Source: Qipengyuania mesophila (GTDB lineage: Bacteria; Pseudomonadota; Alphaproteobacteria; Sphingomonadales; Sphingomonadaceae). Taken from it: a DNA stretch of 64,000 nucleotides. The stretch is from contig NZ_JAIGNU010000002.1 of the NCBI RefSeq assembly GCF_019711655.1, positions 620,001 through 684,000 of the forward strand. Direction: 5' to 3'. Both the position numbers and the translations under genes were made by a program. A model generated the notes under the pieces. That model was not told where the DNA came from. It was given only the letters and a program-made list of their open reading frames with translations, and ran no database searches. Below are positions 1-9,089 of the stretch, piece after piece; within the stretch, counting starts at the first letter, position 1; the number at the start of each line of letters is the position of its first letter.

Positions 1-874
1 GGTTCGACTGCTTGAGGTCGGGCCGGCCCGGCTCCTCTAGCCGCTGGATGCTGCCGGTCGGGTTGGGCAGGCCGATCTCGGGGAACTGGCTGGCGATGTT
101 GCGTCCGCCGCGTTCGAACACGCGGAAGATATCGCCGGGCGGGATGACGTGCCAGGTAGGCAGCGGGTAAAGCGCCGCCAAGGCACCGCGCGCCTCCTGC
201 TTCTTGGTCACGCTGGCGACGGGCGCGCCGGGGCTCTCGATCTTCGCCGCCTCGCCCTCGCGCGTGTAAGCCTCGCCGACGATGTAGCGTTTGAACGGCA
301 AGATGCCGTTGTTGTAGGCCGCCCCGCCCCACAGCATCGCGCCTGTCGCCATGATCGAGCGTTCGGCCGCCTCGATCGTCTCGATGTGGCAGGCACCGCA
401 GGCCTCGCGCACCACGCGATAGTCGCTGGGATTGACGAAGCGGATGAAGACCGGGTCTTCCTTGTTGAGCAGCGCATAGCTTTGCTTGGGATTGGCCGAG
501 GAGGGCCAGTGCCAGCTTTCGGGATATTTCGGCAGGACATGCGCGGCATTGCGCGCGGCGACATAGGCCGGGTCGTCATGCGGCAGTTCGCTGTTGCCCA
601 TGACGCTCGCATTGCCGCCGTGGCAGTCGACACAGCCGAGCCGGACCGCGGGCGTTTCGTGCATGGTCGGCTGGTCGGTGCGGATGTGGCAGGAGAAGCA
701 GCCTTCGGACTTGGCCGCCATCTCCTCCTCGGTCTGGACCCGGGGCGCAGCCGCTGCGGTAACGAGGCTGTAGTCGCGCTCGACCGGCTTTTCCTCTTCC
801 GCCGCGCGTAGTCCCACCGCTCCCGCGAGGAGCATGAAGGCGAGCCCAAGGAGGAGGCGGGAGAAGCCGCGCAT
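1..874 (-). CDS. Multiheme cytochrome c, C-terminus beyond window edge
   Basis: The frame runs from an ATG at 874 to the window edge with no stop, so about 290 residues are visible. It starts with a signal peptide (hydrophobic LLLGLAFMLLAGAVGL, then a charged mature start). Three canonical haem-binding motifs are seen: CFSCH near residue 60, CVDCH near 80 and CGACH near 159. These indicate a periplasmic or outer-membrane multihaem electron carrier. The ATG overlaps the TGA of the upstream barrel gene (ATGA), so it is the last visible gene of a translationally coupled four-gene operon. The exact family is not recognised; a role in electron transfer with the other cytochrome and the barrel is inferred from context. 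Haem number may rise once the missing end is known. Confidence 0.85.
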   Translation of the reverse strand, partial: MRGFSRLLLGLAFMLLAGAVGLRAAEEEKPVERDYSLVTAAAAPRVQTEEEMAAKSEGCFSCHIRTDQPTMHETPAVRLGCVDCHGGNASVMGNSELPHDDPAYVAARNAAHVLPKYPESWHWPSSANPKQSYALLNKEDPVFIRFVNPSDYRVVREACGACHIETIEAAERSIMATGAMLWGGAAYNNGILPFKRYIVGEAYTREGEAAKIESPGAPVASVTKKQEARGALAALYPLPTWHVIPPGDIFRVFERGGRNIASQFPEIGLPNPTGSIQRLEEPGRPDLKQSN

Positions 875-2718
875 CAGTAGCTCAGGATCACGTTGGCGAG
901 CACCGAGTAGTAGGTGCCCGGATTACCGAGTGACGTGAACAGGTCGTCGAAGCCCTTGCCCGAGACCAGCGCCGCGCCAGACAGGCGGAAGACGATGTTC
1001 TGCGTCGCCTTGGGGCGCCAGATCGCCGCGGCGGAAAGGTCCCAGCCGATCGATTTGGGGATCGAGCCCTCGTTGCGCAGCGCCTGCAGCGTGGCGGTGT
1101 TCTCGAACCACAGATGGTTGGCATTGGCCGAGAGGCGAAGCTCGGGGGTGAGGTCGAAATCGGCACCTGCGCCGAGCAGCATCAGCCCGGGATTGTTGAA
1201 ATTCGACTGCCCCTGCTCCTTCGAGCTGCGCAGCGAATTGAGGATGCCGTTGCGCCCGTTCACGCTGATCACTCGCCCGCCGCCGGCAAAGGGGATCGTC
1301 TGGCGGATCCAGTACGAGGTGTCGGCGCCGGCGAAGACGGGATTCTCGAAAATCGCGTCGTAGCCGGTTTCGGTGTCGTCATAGGGATCGCCGTCGCCGC
1401 TGGCATAGGCGGCCGACAGGCGGAAACGCATCCAGTCCTTGTCGTAGCTCGCCTCCACCGCGGCGAAATAGGCGCTGATGTCGGCGGGCCGGTCGGTGAA
1501 GAAGGAATTGCGGTCCTCGCCGAAGACGTAATAGGCGCTGCCCGTCAGGTTCACGCGCCCGATCCGCCCGTCAGCATTGTAGCCGATGTAGAAGGCATCG
1601 TAGTCGCGCCCGCGCAGCGTCCCGAGCAGGGCCGGGCGAACGGGGAAGCCGTTATCGTCGATCTGGATGTCGTCGGCTTCGCGATTGGCGTTCCATACAA
1701 AGGTCAGCTGGCTGGTCAGCGCGGGGATCAGGAAATCCTGCCGATAAGCGTTGGCGAAGAACACGAAATCGTCGCGCGGCGTCTGTAGCACCGCGTTGAG
1801 CCCGCTGTTGGTGTCCTTCTCCAGCCTCCAGAAACCGCCGAAATTATACTGGAAACGGTTGTTGTCGCGCGTTCCGAAGAAGCGCACGCCGAGCTGGTTG
1901 TCGTTGAACAGGAAACCGCGGAAATCGGCCTGGAACGGCTGGATGCCGATCCGTACGCTGTCGAAATCGTAGCGGTCGGAGACGTTGCGGAAGTGATAGT
2001 CGACGAAGGCTTCCTGCACGCCCACGAAATGATCGAAGCGATGCGTAGGCTTGCTTGGCTCGACGAAGAGCACGCGCCGCTCGGGCACGTCGACATAATT
2101 GAAGTTTGCCGCCAGCGTGACGCGATATTCGATATTGGGCGGCTTGTAGGCGGTGCTGCCCTTGAGCAGCGCCGCACCGACGATGAAGGTCTGCGAGAGG
2201 ACATAGCTCGCATCCTTGCCGAAGACGTCGAGGCTCCCGGGCCGCTCGGTCGTCTGCACGCCCACGGGGATCGGGAAGGTGCGTGGCTCGAATACTGTGT
2301 CGCTGACCCCGTTGACGACGAAGAACCAGTCGTCACCGGTGATCGGCAGCCATTTCACCTTCTCGGGATTGATCGGCCGGTCGCCCTTGTAGGTGTTCTG
2401 GTTGTAGGGATCCCACCAGCGTTCCTTGACCACGCCGAGGCTCTCGATCAGCCGCCAGCGGTCGGGAATCGGTACCTGGTCGACCGGGAAGGCCTCGGGC
2501 GGCGGCGCGCGCACTGCGCCCTCGTTGGTCTGGGTGACCTCCTCGGGCAACGGCTCGGTATAGTCGGGGCGCCGGCGCCCTTCTATGATCTCGTTGTCGA
2601 CCGGCGGCGGTTCGGCCGGTTCGGGTTCGACCACCGGCGCCTCGGGGGCAGGCACGGGCGGCAGTTCCGCCTGCGCGGCGAGGACGAGGGCTAGTGGTGC
2701 GAAGGCGAGAAAGGCCAT
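874..2718 (-). CDS. Outer-membrane beta-barrel protein linked to multiheme cytochromes
   Basis: The 614-residue protein has a short signal peptide (MAFLAFAPLALVLAAQA) and a proline/glutamate-rich segment to about residue 65. The remainder is long and rich in alternating aromatic and polar residues, ending in an aromatic C-terminal residue (NVILSY), as expected for an outer-membrane barrel. I see no cysteine, so it is not itself a haem protein. The start overlaps the stop of the lipoprotein gene upstream (ATGA) and its stop overlaps the cytochrome start downstream. Barrels encoded between multihaem cytochromes can act as conduits of the MtrB/PioB kind. I cannot show homology to those families; a general porin or a structural barrel are alternatives. 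Confidence 0.75.
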   Translation of the reverse strand: MAFLAFAPLALVLAAQAELPPVPAPEAPVVEPEPAEPPPVDNEIIEGRRRPDYTEPLPEEVTQTNEGAVRAPPPEAFPVDQVPIPDRWRLIESLGVVKERWWDPYNQNTYKGDRPINPEKVKWLPITGDDWFFVVNGVSDTVFEPRTFPIPVGVQTTERPGSLDVFGKDASYVLSQTFIVGAALLKGSTAYKPPNIEYRVTLAANFNYVDVPERRVLFVEPSKPTHRFDHFVGVQEAFVDYHFRNVSDRYDFDSVRIGIQPFQADFRGFLFNDNQLGVRFFGTRDNNRFQYNFGGFWRLEKDTNSGLNAVLQTPRDDFVFFANAYRQDFLIPALTSQLTFVWNANREADDIQIDDNGFPVRPALLGTLRGRDYDAFYIGYNADGRIGRVNLTGSAYYVFGEDRNSFFTDRPADISAYFAAVEASYDKDWMRFRLSAAYASGDGDPYDDTETGYDAIFENPVFAGADTSYWIRQTIPFAGGGRVISVNGRNGILNSLRSSKEQGQSNFNNPGLMLLGAGADFDLTPELRLSANANHLWFENTATLQALRNEGSIPKSIGWDLSAAAIWRPKATQNIVFRLSGAALVSGKGFDDLFTSLGNPGTYYSVLANVILSY

Positions 2719-4703
2719 CAGAGCCCCTCGCAGACGTTCTGCTTCGGATCGTCGAGGAATGGCGCGAAGGGGCAGTTGACGAACCGCAGCCGGACGTTGC
2801 GCCCATTGACCGCGACCACGATCCGGTCGGCCCTTATCTCGACCCTGGCATTGCCGATGCCGCCCGCCCGCTGCCCGCCATTGTGGAGCCCGAGGAAGCT
2901 GACCATGTCGTCCTGGTCGATCCCGTCGCCCGAGACGCCGATCCCGCCCACCAGCTGGTTACCGCGGTAGATCGGCACCGAGCCGGGGAAGATCTGCATG
3001 CCGTTGGCGAGGCGCTTCTGCCCGCCCGGCGCGGGCGGCAGCTCGGTACAGCCGCGGGGGACGTCGGGACCCGCCCCGCCCGAGAAGATGAAACCCACCT
3101 GTGCCCCGATCGCGGGGGCGACCAGGTCGGTCTGCAGCCCGGTGGCGAAGGGGCTGAACTGCTCGGGTCGCTCGACCGACAGTGGCCCGGAGATGCTTCC
3201 GACCTCGCCATCCGGGAAATAGGGACGCGACAGATTGCCGCCCGAGCGGTCAGCGAAGGCAAACGTGCCGGTCAGCGCGGTCGGATCGCCGAGAAAACTG
3301 CGTACCCGCGGCACATAGCGCGCGATGATCGGCGGCCCGGCGGACAATTGCTGCCCGGCCACCGGGTTGGAGAAGAAGGCCGCCGTGCGGGCCTTCTGGA
3401 GCGAGACGTCGGTCCCGAAGATCGGACCGTCGGGAGAGCGCACGATGCCGAGCACCGCGCCATGCGTATCGACGAGGCTGATCGAGGCCTGCATGCGGCT
3501 GTCGAGCGGGCGGCGGATTTGCGCGCGCGCACGGCTCATCACCGCGAAGGCCTCTTCGAGGATCGCGCGCACCTCGGCCGCGGTCAGCGGCGCGGCATTG
3601 CTCGCCGCATCGGTGCCAGCGCGGATCGGATAGCGCCCCGCGCCAGCGCCATTGGTCAGCACATAGGCATCGCGATTGGCGAATTCGCCGGCGCTGCTGG
3701 GGCGGATGCCCGAGGCCTCGCTGCCATAGGCGGTGCCGCCGCGCAGCGCGCCGTCGAAATAGCCCGGCACGGGGACGAGCGTCCCGGCGGGGCCGTTGAT
3801 CGCCCCGAAATTGGTCTGCAGCGGGCCGAGCGTGGCGGATTCGCTGTCCGAATAGCGCAGCGTGGTGCCATCGACCGGGATCCGGTCCGCCTGGATCGCG
3901 CGCGGCGCAACGAAGCCCTGCGTCCCCGCGCGCGCTGCGATCTCCTCGACATCGTCATCACGATCGAGGATGTTCGGGTCGAAACCGTAGATGCCGTCGC
4001 CCTCGACCGCGATCCCGCCGACGACGACGCCATCCTTGTAGAGCGGGAACCCTCCGGCGTCGGCCGCGAGGCCGAGCGGCGAGCGCTGCGGGCCGATCAT
4101 GCCCTGCATCGCGCGGGTCGAGAGGTCGGAACAGGGCAACTGGCTGAACTGCACTCCGAACAGCGGCCCGCTTTCGAGCCCCGCCGTGCTCGGCGCAGGC
4201 GGGAAATGCTCCAGCACGATCTGGCTCGCGGTGCGGGTCGAGAAGGCATTGCCGCCGCTCGAGAGATAGGCCCCGGTAATCGCCTTGGCGATCGCTGCCG
4301 CGGTGGTCGGCACCTCGACCCCCTGCAGGCCCACCTGCGTCGTCGCGCTCGCGCTGCCGCCCAGCGTCCGCCGCGACACGCGCGTGCGGTCGGGGGCGCC
4401 GTTCATCGAGAACACCGCCAGCACATTGCCCACCCGATCGACCACCGCGACGGTCGCAGAAAGGCCACGCGCCTGCGCCTCGCCGACCGCCTGGGCGACG
4501 ACCCGCTGGACATCGCCGGCCGACAGCGCGCGCTGCGCGGGATCGGCATAGAGTCGGCCCGAGGGTGGGGGTGCGGGCGTTGGTGTCGGCGTCGAGCTCC
4601 CGCCACCTCCACCGCCGCCGGGAGAACCGCCACCTCCGCCACAGGCTGCCAGTGCCAGCGCCAGTACACCGGGTAGGCAGGCGAACGCCCTGCGCCGCGT
4701 CAT
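2718..4703 (-). CDS. Lipoprotein with two GlcG/HbpS-type (DUF336) domains
   Basis: The 661-residue product begins with a basic n-region, a hydrophobic core and the lipobox LAAC, then a run of glycines and a Thr/Pro linker, typical of an exported lipoprotein. Two GlcG/HbpS-like repeats follow. The first, near residues 60-110, has VAVVDRVGNVLAVF. The second, near residues 400-440, has SLVDTHGAVLGIV followed by a KARTAAFFSN segment. Each is followed by a long insertion. HbpS-type domains are known to bind haem or corrinoids in other proteins, which suits an operon of multihaem cytochromes. Both start and stop overlap neighbours by ATGA. The role is inferred; haem binding has not been shown for this architecture. 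Confidence 0.8.
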   Translation of the reverse strand: MTRRRAFACLPGVLALALAACGGGGGSPGGGGGGGSSTPTPTPAPPPSGRLYADPAQRALSAGDVQRVVAQAVGEAQARGLSATVAVVDRVGNVLAVFSMNGAPDRTRVSRRTLGGSASATTQVGLQGVEVPTTAAAIAKAITGAYLSSGGNAFSTRTASQIVLEHFPPAPSTAGLESGPLFGVQFSQLPCSDLSTRAMQGMIGPQRSPLGLAADAGGFPLYKDGVVVGGIAVEGDGIYGFDPNILDRDDDVEEIAARAGTQGFVAPRAIQADRIPVDGTTLRYSDSESATLGPLQTNFGAINGPAGTLVPVPGYFDGALRGGTAYGSEASGIRPSSAGEFANRDAYVLTNGAGAGRYPIRAGTDAASNAAPLTAAEVRAILEEAFAVMSRARAQIRRPLDSRMQASISLVDTHGAVLGIVRSPDGPIFGTDVSLQKARTAAFFSNPVAGQQLSAGPPIIARYVPRVRSFLGDPTALTGTFAFADRSGGNLSRPYFPDGEVGSISGPLSVERPEQFSPFATGLQTDLVAPAIGAQVGFIFSGGAGPDVPRGCTELPPAPGGQKRLANGMQIFPGSVPIYRGNQLVGGIGVSGDGIDQDDMVSFLGLHNGGQRAGGIGNARVEIRADRIVVAVNGRNVRLRFVNCPFAPFLDDPKQNVCEGL

Positions 4704-6103
4704 TGCAGGCTCCCGATGGCACCGGCTGCGCTCGCGAGCGCGCTGCGGAATTCGGCAGGGCGATAGGTTTCGGGCGCCGCCACCGCGGCATAGGCACGGT
4801 TGACGTTGGCGCGGATCCCGGCCGCCGCGCCCACTGTCACGCGTCGCTCGCGCACCAGGGCGTTGAGCAGCGTGTCGACCGCCATCACGGCCTGCACCGA
4901 CCCCGCGTAGTCGGTGAACCGAGGCGCCGTCGCCTTCGAGGCAATGGCCGCGATCACCCGATAGGTGTCGTCACCGGCATAGGAGCGCGCCGCGAGCGCG
5001 TTCGACAACGCCTGCGCGCGTTCGCGCAGCGTCACCGCGGCCTGCTGCGCGCTTGCCCGGTCGCGCCCCATCGCGCGGTGGAACTCGAGGCTTGCGGAGG
5101 AGAAGCTCGCGCCCGCTTCGGGTGCCAGCGTACCGGAGACGGTCGACAGCATGATGATGTTTTCATCGTTGAACGGCGGGTTGCCGAAGGGGATCGGGCG
5201 CCCCGGATTGGTCTCGAAGGTCAGCCGCCGCGCAGGACCGTCGGTGATCTGGCGGTGGCAGGAATGGCAGTCGTAGAAATAGAACTCCGGGAACATGCCG
5301 CGCATCCCGAATCCGGGACGGGCGAAGAGGTCGGTCGCGCGGGCGACCGCTTCGGCCTGCCCGACGGCCCACAGCCGCACGCTGTCGGTGCGCGGCTTGC
5401 GGCGGATATAGTCGGCATCCTCGTCGTGGTGCTGCTGGAGCGAGGAGAAGAGGTCGAGCTCGAAGGATATCCGCGGATGGCCCGCGGCCATCATCGAATG
5501 GGTGACGAACTGGCCGGTATCGCTGCTACCGTAGTGGCAATCGAGACAGACCTTCGCGCGGACCTGCGGGTTCTCGAGCGGAACCAGGCCCGCGCGTATG
5601 TTCGAGGCGTGGCTCGCCGCCTTCTCGTAGTGGAGCTGCAGCCAGCCCTGGGCCGCGCCGTGGCAGCTCTCGCAGCCGACGCCGTCGCTGGTGTGGAACC
5701 GCGCGCCGCGCTGCCCCTGCGGGACGAAAGTCGCGTGGCAGCCGAGGCAGACGGGCGCGGAGGTGGCGGCGCCCAGCCCCAGCGTCTCGGCGATCTGCCG
5801 CCCGCGGCGGCTGGCGAGGACCGAATAAGCCCGGCTATGCGCGCCGCTGGCGGACGACGGATCCTGCCAACTGGCGATTTCGTCCTGCCGCACGACCGCG
5901 CCATTCCCTTCCGAGCGTCCGTGGCAGGTCGAACCGGCGCAGGTCGCCACGCCTTCGTAGCGCGCGCCAGAGGAACTGGCCTGTGCGGAGGTGGAGCCGG
6001 AGGGGACGACTGCAAGCATGCCGGACACCAGCAGCAATGCGATAGCCAGCAGGCGAAGCGCCTGGCCCCGCCTCCCATGCCAGCCTGCTGCCCGGCGTTC
6101 CAT
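4700..6103 (-). CDS. Cytochrome c554-type multiheme cytochrome
   Basis: A 467-residue exported protein. The chosen ATG has the purine-rich GGGGGAAGG just upstream and gives a signal peptide (LLAIALLLVSGMLAVV); the open frame upstream lacks protein-like composition. Canonical haem motifs are CLGCH, CESCH, CLDCH and CHSCH. An additional unusual CX4CH (TCAGSTCHG) lies near the mature N-terminus, where c554-family proteins carry their first haem. The C-terminal third has no haem motif and is helical in character. It is the first gene of the coupled cytochrome-lipoprotein-barrel-cytochrome operon. Likely a periplasmic or surface electron carrier; donor and acceptor cannot be read from sequence. 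Confidence 0.88.
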   Translation of the reverse strand: MERRAAGWHGRRGQALRLLAIALLLVSGMLAVVPSGSTSAQASSSGARYEGVATCAGSTCHGRSEGNGAVVRQDEIASWQDPSSASGAHSRAYSVLASRRGRQIAETLGLGAATSAPVCLGCHATFVPQGQRGARFHTSDGVGCESCHGAAQGWLQLHYEKAASHASNIRAGLVPLENPQVRAKVCLDCHYGSSDTGQFVTHSMMAAGHPRISFELDLFSSLQQHHDEDADYIRRKPRTDSVRLWAVGQAEAVARATDLFARPGFGMRGMFPEFYFYDCHSCHRQITDGPARRLTFETNPGRPIPFGNPPFNDENIIMLSTVSGTLAPEAGASFSSASLEFHRAMGRDRASAQQAAVTLRERAQALSNALAARSYAGDDTYRVIAAIASKATAPRFTDYAGSVQAVMAVDTLLNALVRERRVTVGAAAGIRANVNRAYAAVAAPETYRPAEFRSALASAAGAIGSLQ

Positions 6104-6186
6104 CGGCCTTCCCCCGTCGCGTGCTCCGCGCCGCCGCCCCCTGCGACAGCCCCCTGCCCCGTATCCGCGGGGCCACCGGTTGCCGG

Positions 6187-6912
6187 CTAGCTTGCCAGCT
6201 TGTCGCTCAGCAGGTCGAGTTGGCCGGTGCAGCCGTTGTCGGCCAGCATCACCGCCAGGTCCTCCGCATTGTCGGGCGTGCTTGTCAGAGCGACGAATTC
6301 CATTCGCTGCTTGGCGCCGCCCGCCGGCCCCGAAAGATCGTAAAGGCGGTTCTGCGACAGCGGCAGTTCTTCGGCATTGAGCGATGCGGTGGAGTCGCCG
6401 TCGTCGAACTTCACATGGACATGGAAATCGGACACCGCCGACCCGAGCACCCAAGTCTCCTCGCCCTCGACTGCGGGACGCCAGAAGGTGATCGTATCGC
6501 CTGCGGGCAAGCAGACCTTGCCCGGCTTGCTGGTGTCGACGTTCCACAAATTGGGGTTGCTGGCAGTGCCCGCCGGGCCGCCGCGAACCGCACCCGTCCG
6601 CACCCGGGCGCCCGATCGCTGGCGAGTGAGCATGGCGAAGGCCGTCCGCTTGCTCGCCCCCCGTTCGCCCACGCGGTGCGTGCCCGGTCCGGTGATGACT
6701 CGCGTCCCGCTATCGGTCAGCACGGTGATGCTGTCACCGTTCTTGAGCGTGACGCTGGCCGCATCGTCGAGCTTCTTGCCGACAGGGTAGCTTCCCGCCG
6801 AGGGGCCGCTCGACTTGACCACGACCCCGGCCTGCGCCGCCGTCGTGCCCAGAAAGCCGATGGCGGCGATCGCGATCGCACCCCTTGCGAAAAGTGCCTT
6901 AACCGAGGACAT
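6187..6912 (-). CDS. Secreted FecR-domain-like protein
   Basis: A 241-residue product. The start at 6912 is chosen because GGGAG lies about six bases upstream and the protein then opens with a clean signal peptide ending in AAQA. Residues about 27-85 resemble a FecR-type domain (VVVKSSGPSAGSY, then LKNGDSITVLTDSGT and TGPGTHRVG). The C-terminal half has two cysteines (KVCLPAG and DNGCTGQ) that could form a disulfide, and no membrane anchor. Its first bases overlap the end of the cyclase gene by 14 bp, so the two are co-transcribed. FecR-type proteins often sense periplasmic conditions; here it could feed the CHASE2 sensor of the cyclase, which is inference. Confidence 0.75.
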   Translation of the reverse strand: MSSVKALFARGAIAIAAIGFLGTTAAQAGVVVKSSGPSAGSYPVGKKLDDAASVTLKNGDSITVLTDSGTRVITGPGTHRVGERGASKRTAFAMLTRQRSGARVRTGAVRGGPAGTASNPNLWNVDTSKPGKVCLPAGDTITFWRPAVEGEETWVLGSAVSDFHVHVKFDDGDSTASLNAEELPLSQNRLYDLSGPAGGAKQRMEFVALTSTPDNAEDLAVMLADNGCTGQLDLLSDKLAS

Positions 6913-8995
6913 ATACCGCTCCCTCACCCAGATTCTGCATTCGATATAACAGGTTTTGCAGCGCGCGGTCAGCCGGATGACGACTGGCCACTTCGCTGAC
7001 GATGTCGACAGAGCTAGCATCGCCTTCGCGCGACAGCTTGTATGCTTGCGCCAGACGCTCGCGGTCTTCGGCGGGAAAATCGGGCGCGGGCTCCATCAGT
7101 TCGACCGGCTTCGCCCGCCCACGCAAGACCACGCGCCCCATCGGCCGCCACCAATCGAGCGTCGAGCGTTCGGCGAATTCGCGACTGGCCATGACGCTCG
7201 ATTCGAGCGCCTTGTTGGCCGCCTCGAGCCGCGCGGCGGTGTTCATGCTGTCGCCCAGCGCGGTATACTGGATGCGGTTGTCGCCGCCGAAATTGCCGAC
7301 CACCGCCTCGCCCCAGTGCAGCCCGACGCGCGTCTTGCCGATCTTGGGCAGGCCTGCGTCCATCGCCGCAACCTCCTCGCGGAAGGCCTCGCCCGCCTGC
7401 CAGAGCGCATAGCCGGCGCGCGCCGCGCGCTCGCCATCGTCGGGGCGGGCGATCGGCGCGCCCCAGAATGCGACCACGGCGTCTCCGACGAACTTGTCGA
7501 TCACGCCGCCGTGGTCGAGCACGACATCGGACAGCAGGTCGAGATAGCGATTGAGCAGCTTGGCGACCATTTCCGGCTCGATCGCATGGCTCATCTTGGT
7601 GAAGCCTTCGAGGTCTGAGAACAGGACGAACAGCTCCTTTTTTTCGCCATGGAGCGAGAGGAGCTTCGGGTGCTCGAGGATTTCCTGCGCCATTTCGCGC
7701 GGCAGGTACTTGCCCAAAGCGCCTTGCGCGAAATTGCGCTGCACCGCGCCGCTCGCCCGCGCGGCCGAGACCACCGCTGAGAAGGCGATGATCCAGCCGA
7801 GCAGCCATCCGGCCGCGGGCACGCCGAGCGTGTCGACACCCCGCCATTCGAGCACGAAGGGCACCCCGATGAAGGTGGCGAACTGCCCCGTCAGCAGGAG
7901 GTAGATGCGCCAGCTGCCCCATTCGAGCAGACCGGTGAGTACGGCTGTCGTCACCACCAACACCGCCATCAGCCACAGTGTGAGGTCGGACACCTGCGGG
8001 CGCCGGTCGCCATCGAGCATCTGCGCGATCATGTCGGCATGGACGCGCAGCCCGGCGGGGTTCTCGCCGATCACGCTCGACAGCGTTGTCTGGACGCGGT
8101 CGTAGTCGATGATGTCTCCACCGACGAGGACATAGCGGCCTTCGATCTGCTCGCGCAGCATGGCACGGACCTCGGGGATCTCCATCAGGACAGGGTCGAG
8201 GAAATTGTCGATCTGCAGGCGCCCGTACATGGGCTCGTTCTCGAACGCCGGGTGGCGGTAACGCAGCGAGCCTTCGTAGCCTGGGAAGCTCTTGTCGCCT
8301 TCCCCCGCCGCGCGCAGCATTGCCCGGCCGAGCACCGGCGGCAGGTCGGGTTCGATGCTGGGCCACTTGCGCGTCACGCCGTGGGTATTGTCGAGGCGGA
8401 TGCTCGCGGGCCTCGCATTGCTGCCTTCGAGCTGTGCGAGGAATTGCTCGAGATAGACCTGCTGGTCGTAGACGATGTCGTTCTCGTTGGTGGCGAAATT
8501 GGCATAGCCGACCAGCGTCGGCGTCTTCATCGCGCGCAGCGTGGCGAGCAGTTCGGCATCCTCGTCCTGCGGCTGGTCGAACAGGATATCGAGGCCGATC
8601 GCCTTGGGGTGCATGTCGTCGATCACGCGCAGCGCCCGCGCCAGCATGCCGCGATCGAGCGGCGAGCGCTTGCGTGCATTGATCAGCGTCTGGTCGTCAT
8701 AGACGACCATGGTGATGCGATCGTCCTGTTCGATCTTCTGAGCCAGCAGCGAACTGCGCAGATCGTATAGGGCGCGCTCGGCATCGCCGGTGCCGGGCGT
8801 CTTGAGCGCAACATCCTCCGCCCCCTCGGTACGCATGTCGTGGGGCACGACGTCGGCAGGAATGTCCCAGCTGTAGCGCGCCACAAGCAGTGCAGCGAGC
8901 ACAAGCAACGCAGTCAGGGCGAGACGACGCGGTCCGGCCTCGCGCACATTGCGCCAGCCGCGAATCAACAGATTGTCGCCCTTACCCTCGTCCAA
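6899..8995 (-). CDS. CHASE2-domain class III adenylate/guanylate cyclase
   Basis: The 698-residue protein has a first membrane helix near residues 22-40, a periplasmic CHASE2 sensor (about 50-330, with the motif KAIGLDILFDQP), then a block of three membrane helices (about 335-430). The class III cyclase domain runs from about 470 to 650. Both metal-binding aspartates are visible (LFSDLEGFT and VGDAVVAFWG), as is the transition-state Asn/Arg pair (GDSMNTAARLE), so it should be active. The start is TTG, supported by GGAGG six bases upstream. The gene overlaps the FecR-like gene downstream. Whether it makes cAMP or cGMP cannot be settled here, although this architecture is usually annotated as an adenylate cyclase. 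Confidence 0.9.
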   Translation of the reverse strand: MDEGKGDNLLIRGWRNVREAGPRRLALTALLVLAALLVARYSWDIPADVVPHDMRTEGAEDVALKTPGTGDAERALYDLRSSLLAQKIEQDDRITMVVYDDQTLINARKRSPLDRGMLARALRVIDDMHPKAIGLDILFDQPQDEDAELLATLRAMKTPTLVGYANFATNENDIVYDQQVYLEQFLAQLEGSNARPASIRLDNTHGVTRKWPSIEPDLPPVLGRAMLRAAGEGDKSFPGYEGSLRYRHPAFENEPMYGRLQIDNFLDPVLMEIPEVRAMLREQIEGRYVLVGGDIIDYDRVQTTLSSVIGENPAGLRVHADMIAQMLDGDRRPQVSDLTLWLMAVLVVTTAVLTGLLEWGSWRIYLLLTGQFATFIGVPFVLEWRGVDTLGVPAAGWLLGWIIAFSAVVSAARASGAVQRNFAQGALGKYLPREMAQEILEHPKLLSLHGEKKELFVLFSDLEGFTKMSHAIEPEMVAKLLNRYLDLLSDVVLDHGGVIDKFVGDAVVAFWGAPIARPDDGERAARAGYALWQAGEAFREEVAAMDAGLPKIGKTRVGLHWGEAVVGNFGGDNRIQYTALGDSMNTAARLEAANKALESSVMASREFAERSTLDWWRPMGRVVLRGRAKPVELMEPAPDFPAEDRERLAQAYKLSREGDASSVDIVSEVASRHPADRALQNLLYRMQNLGEGAVYVLG

Positions 8996-9089
8996 CTCCC
9001 GCCTCCCCGCGGTGCATCGAACGACCCTTTTTTCTTGTGTTATCCGGTGCTTCTAGAGCAGTCGCGCAAGCTCGCAACCCCTGTTCGCG

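Noticed and set aside
2694-4676. A 660-codon open frame on the plus strand opposite the GlcG-type lipoprotein
   Set aside because: Its product is a low-complexity Arg/Ala/Gly sequence without recognisable motifs. It arises from the high third-position GC of the real gene on the other strand.
6104-6547. Upstream extension of the c554-type cytochrome frame by 148 codons
   Set aside because: It would overlap the FecR-like gene and has no signal peptide; the start at 6103 has a good ribosome site and signal sequence.
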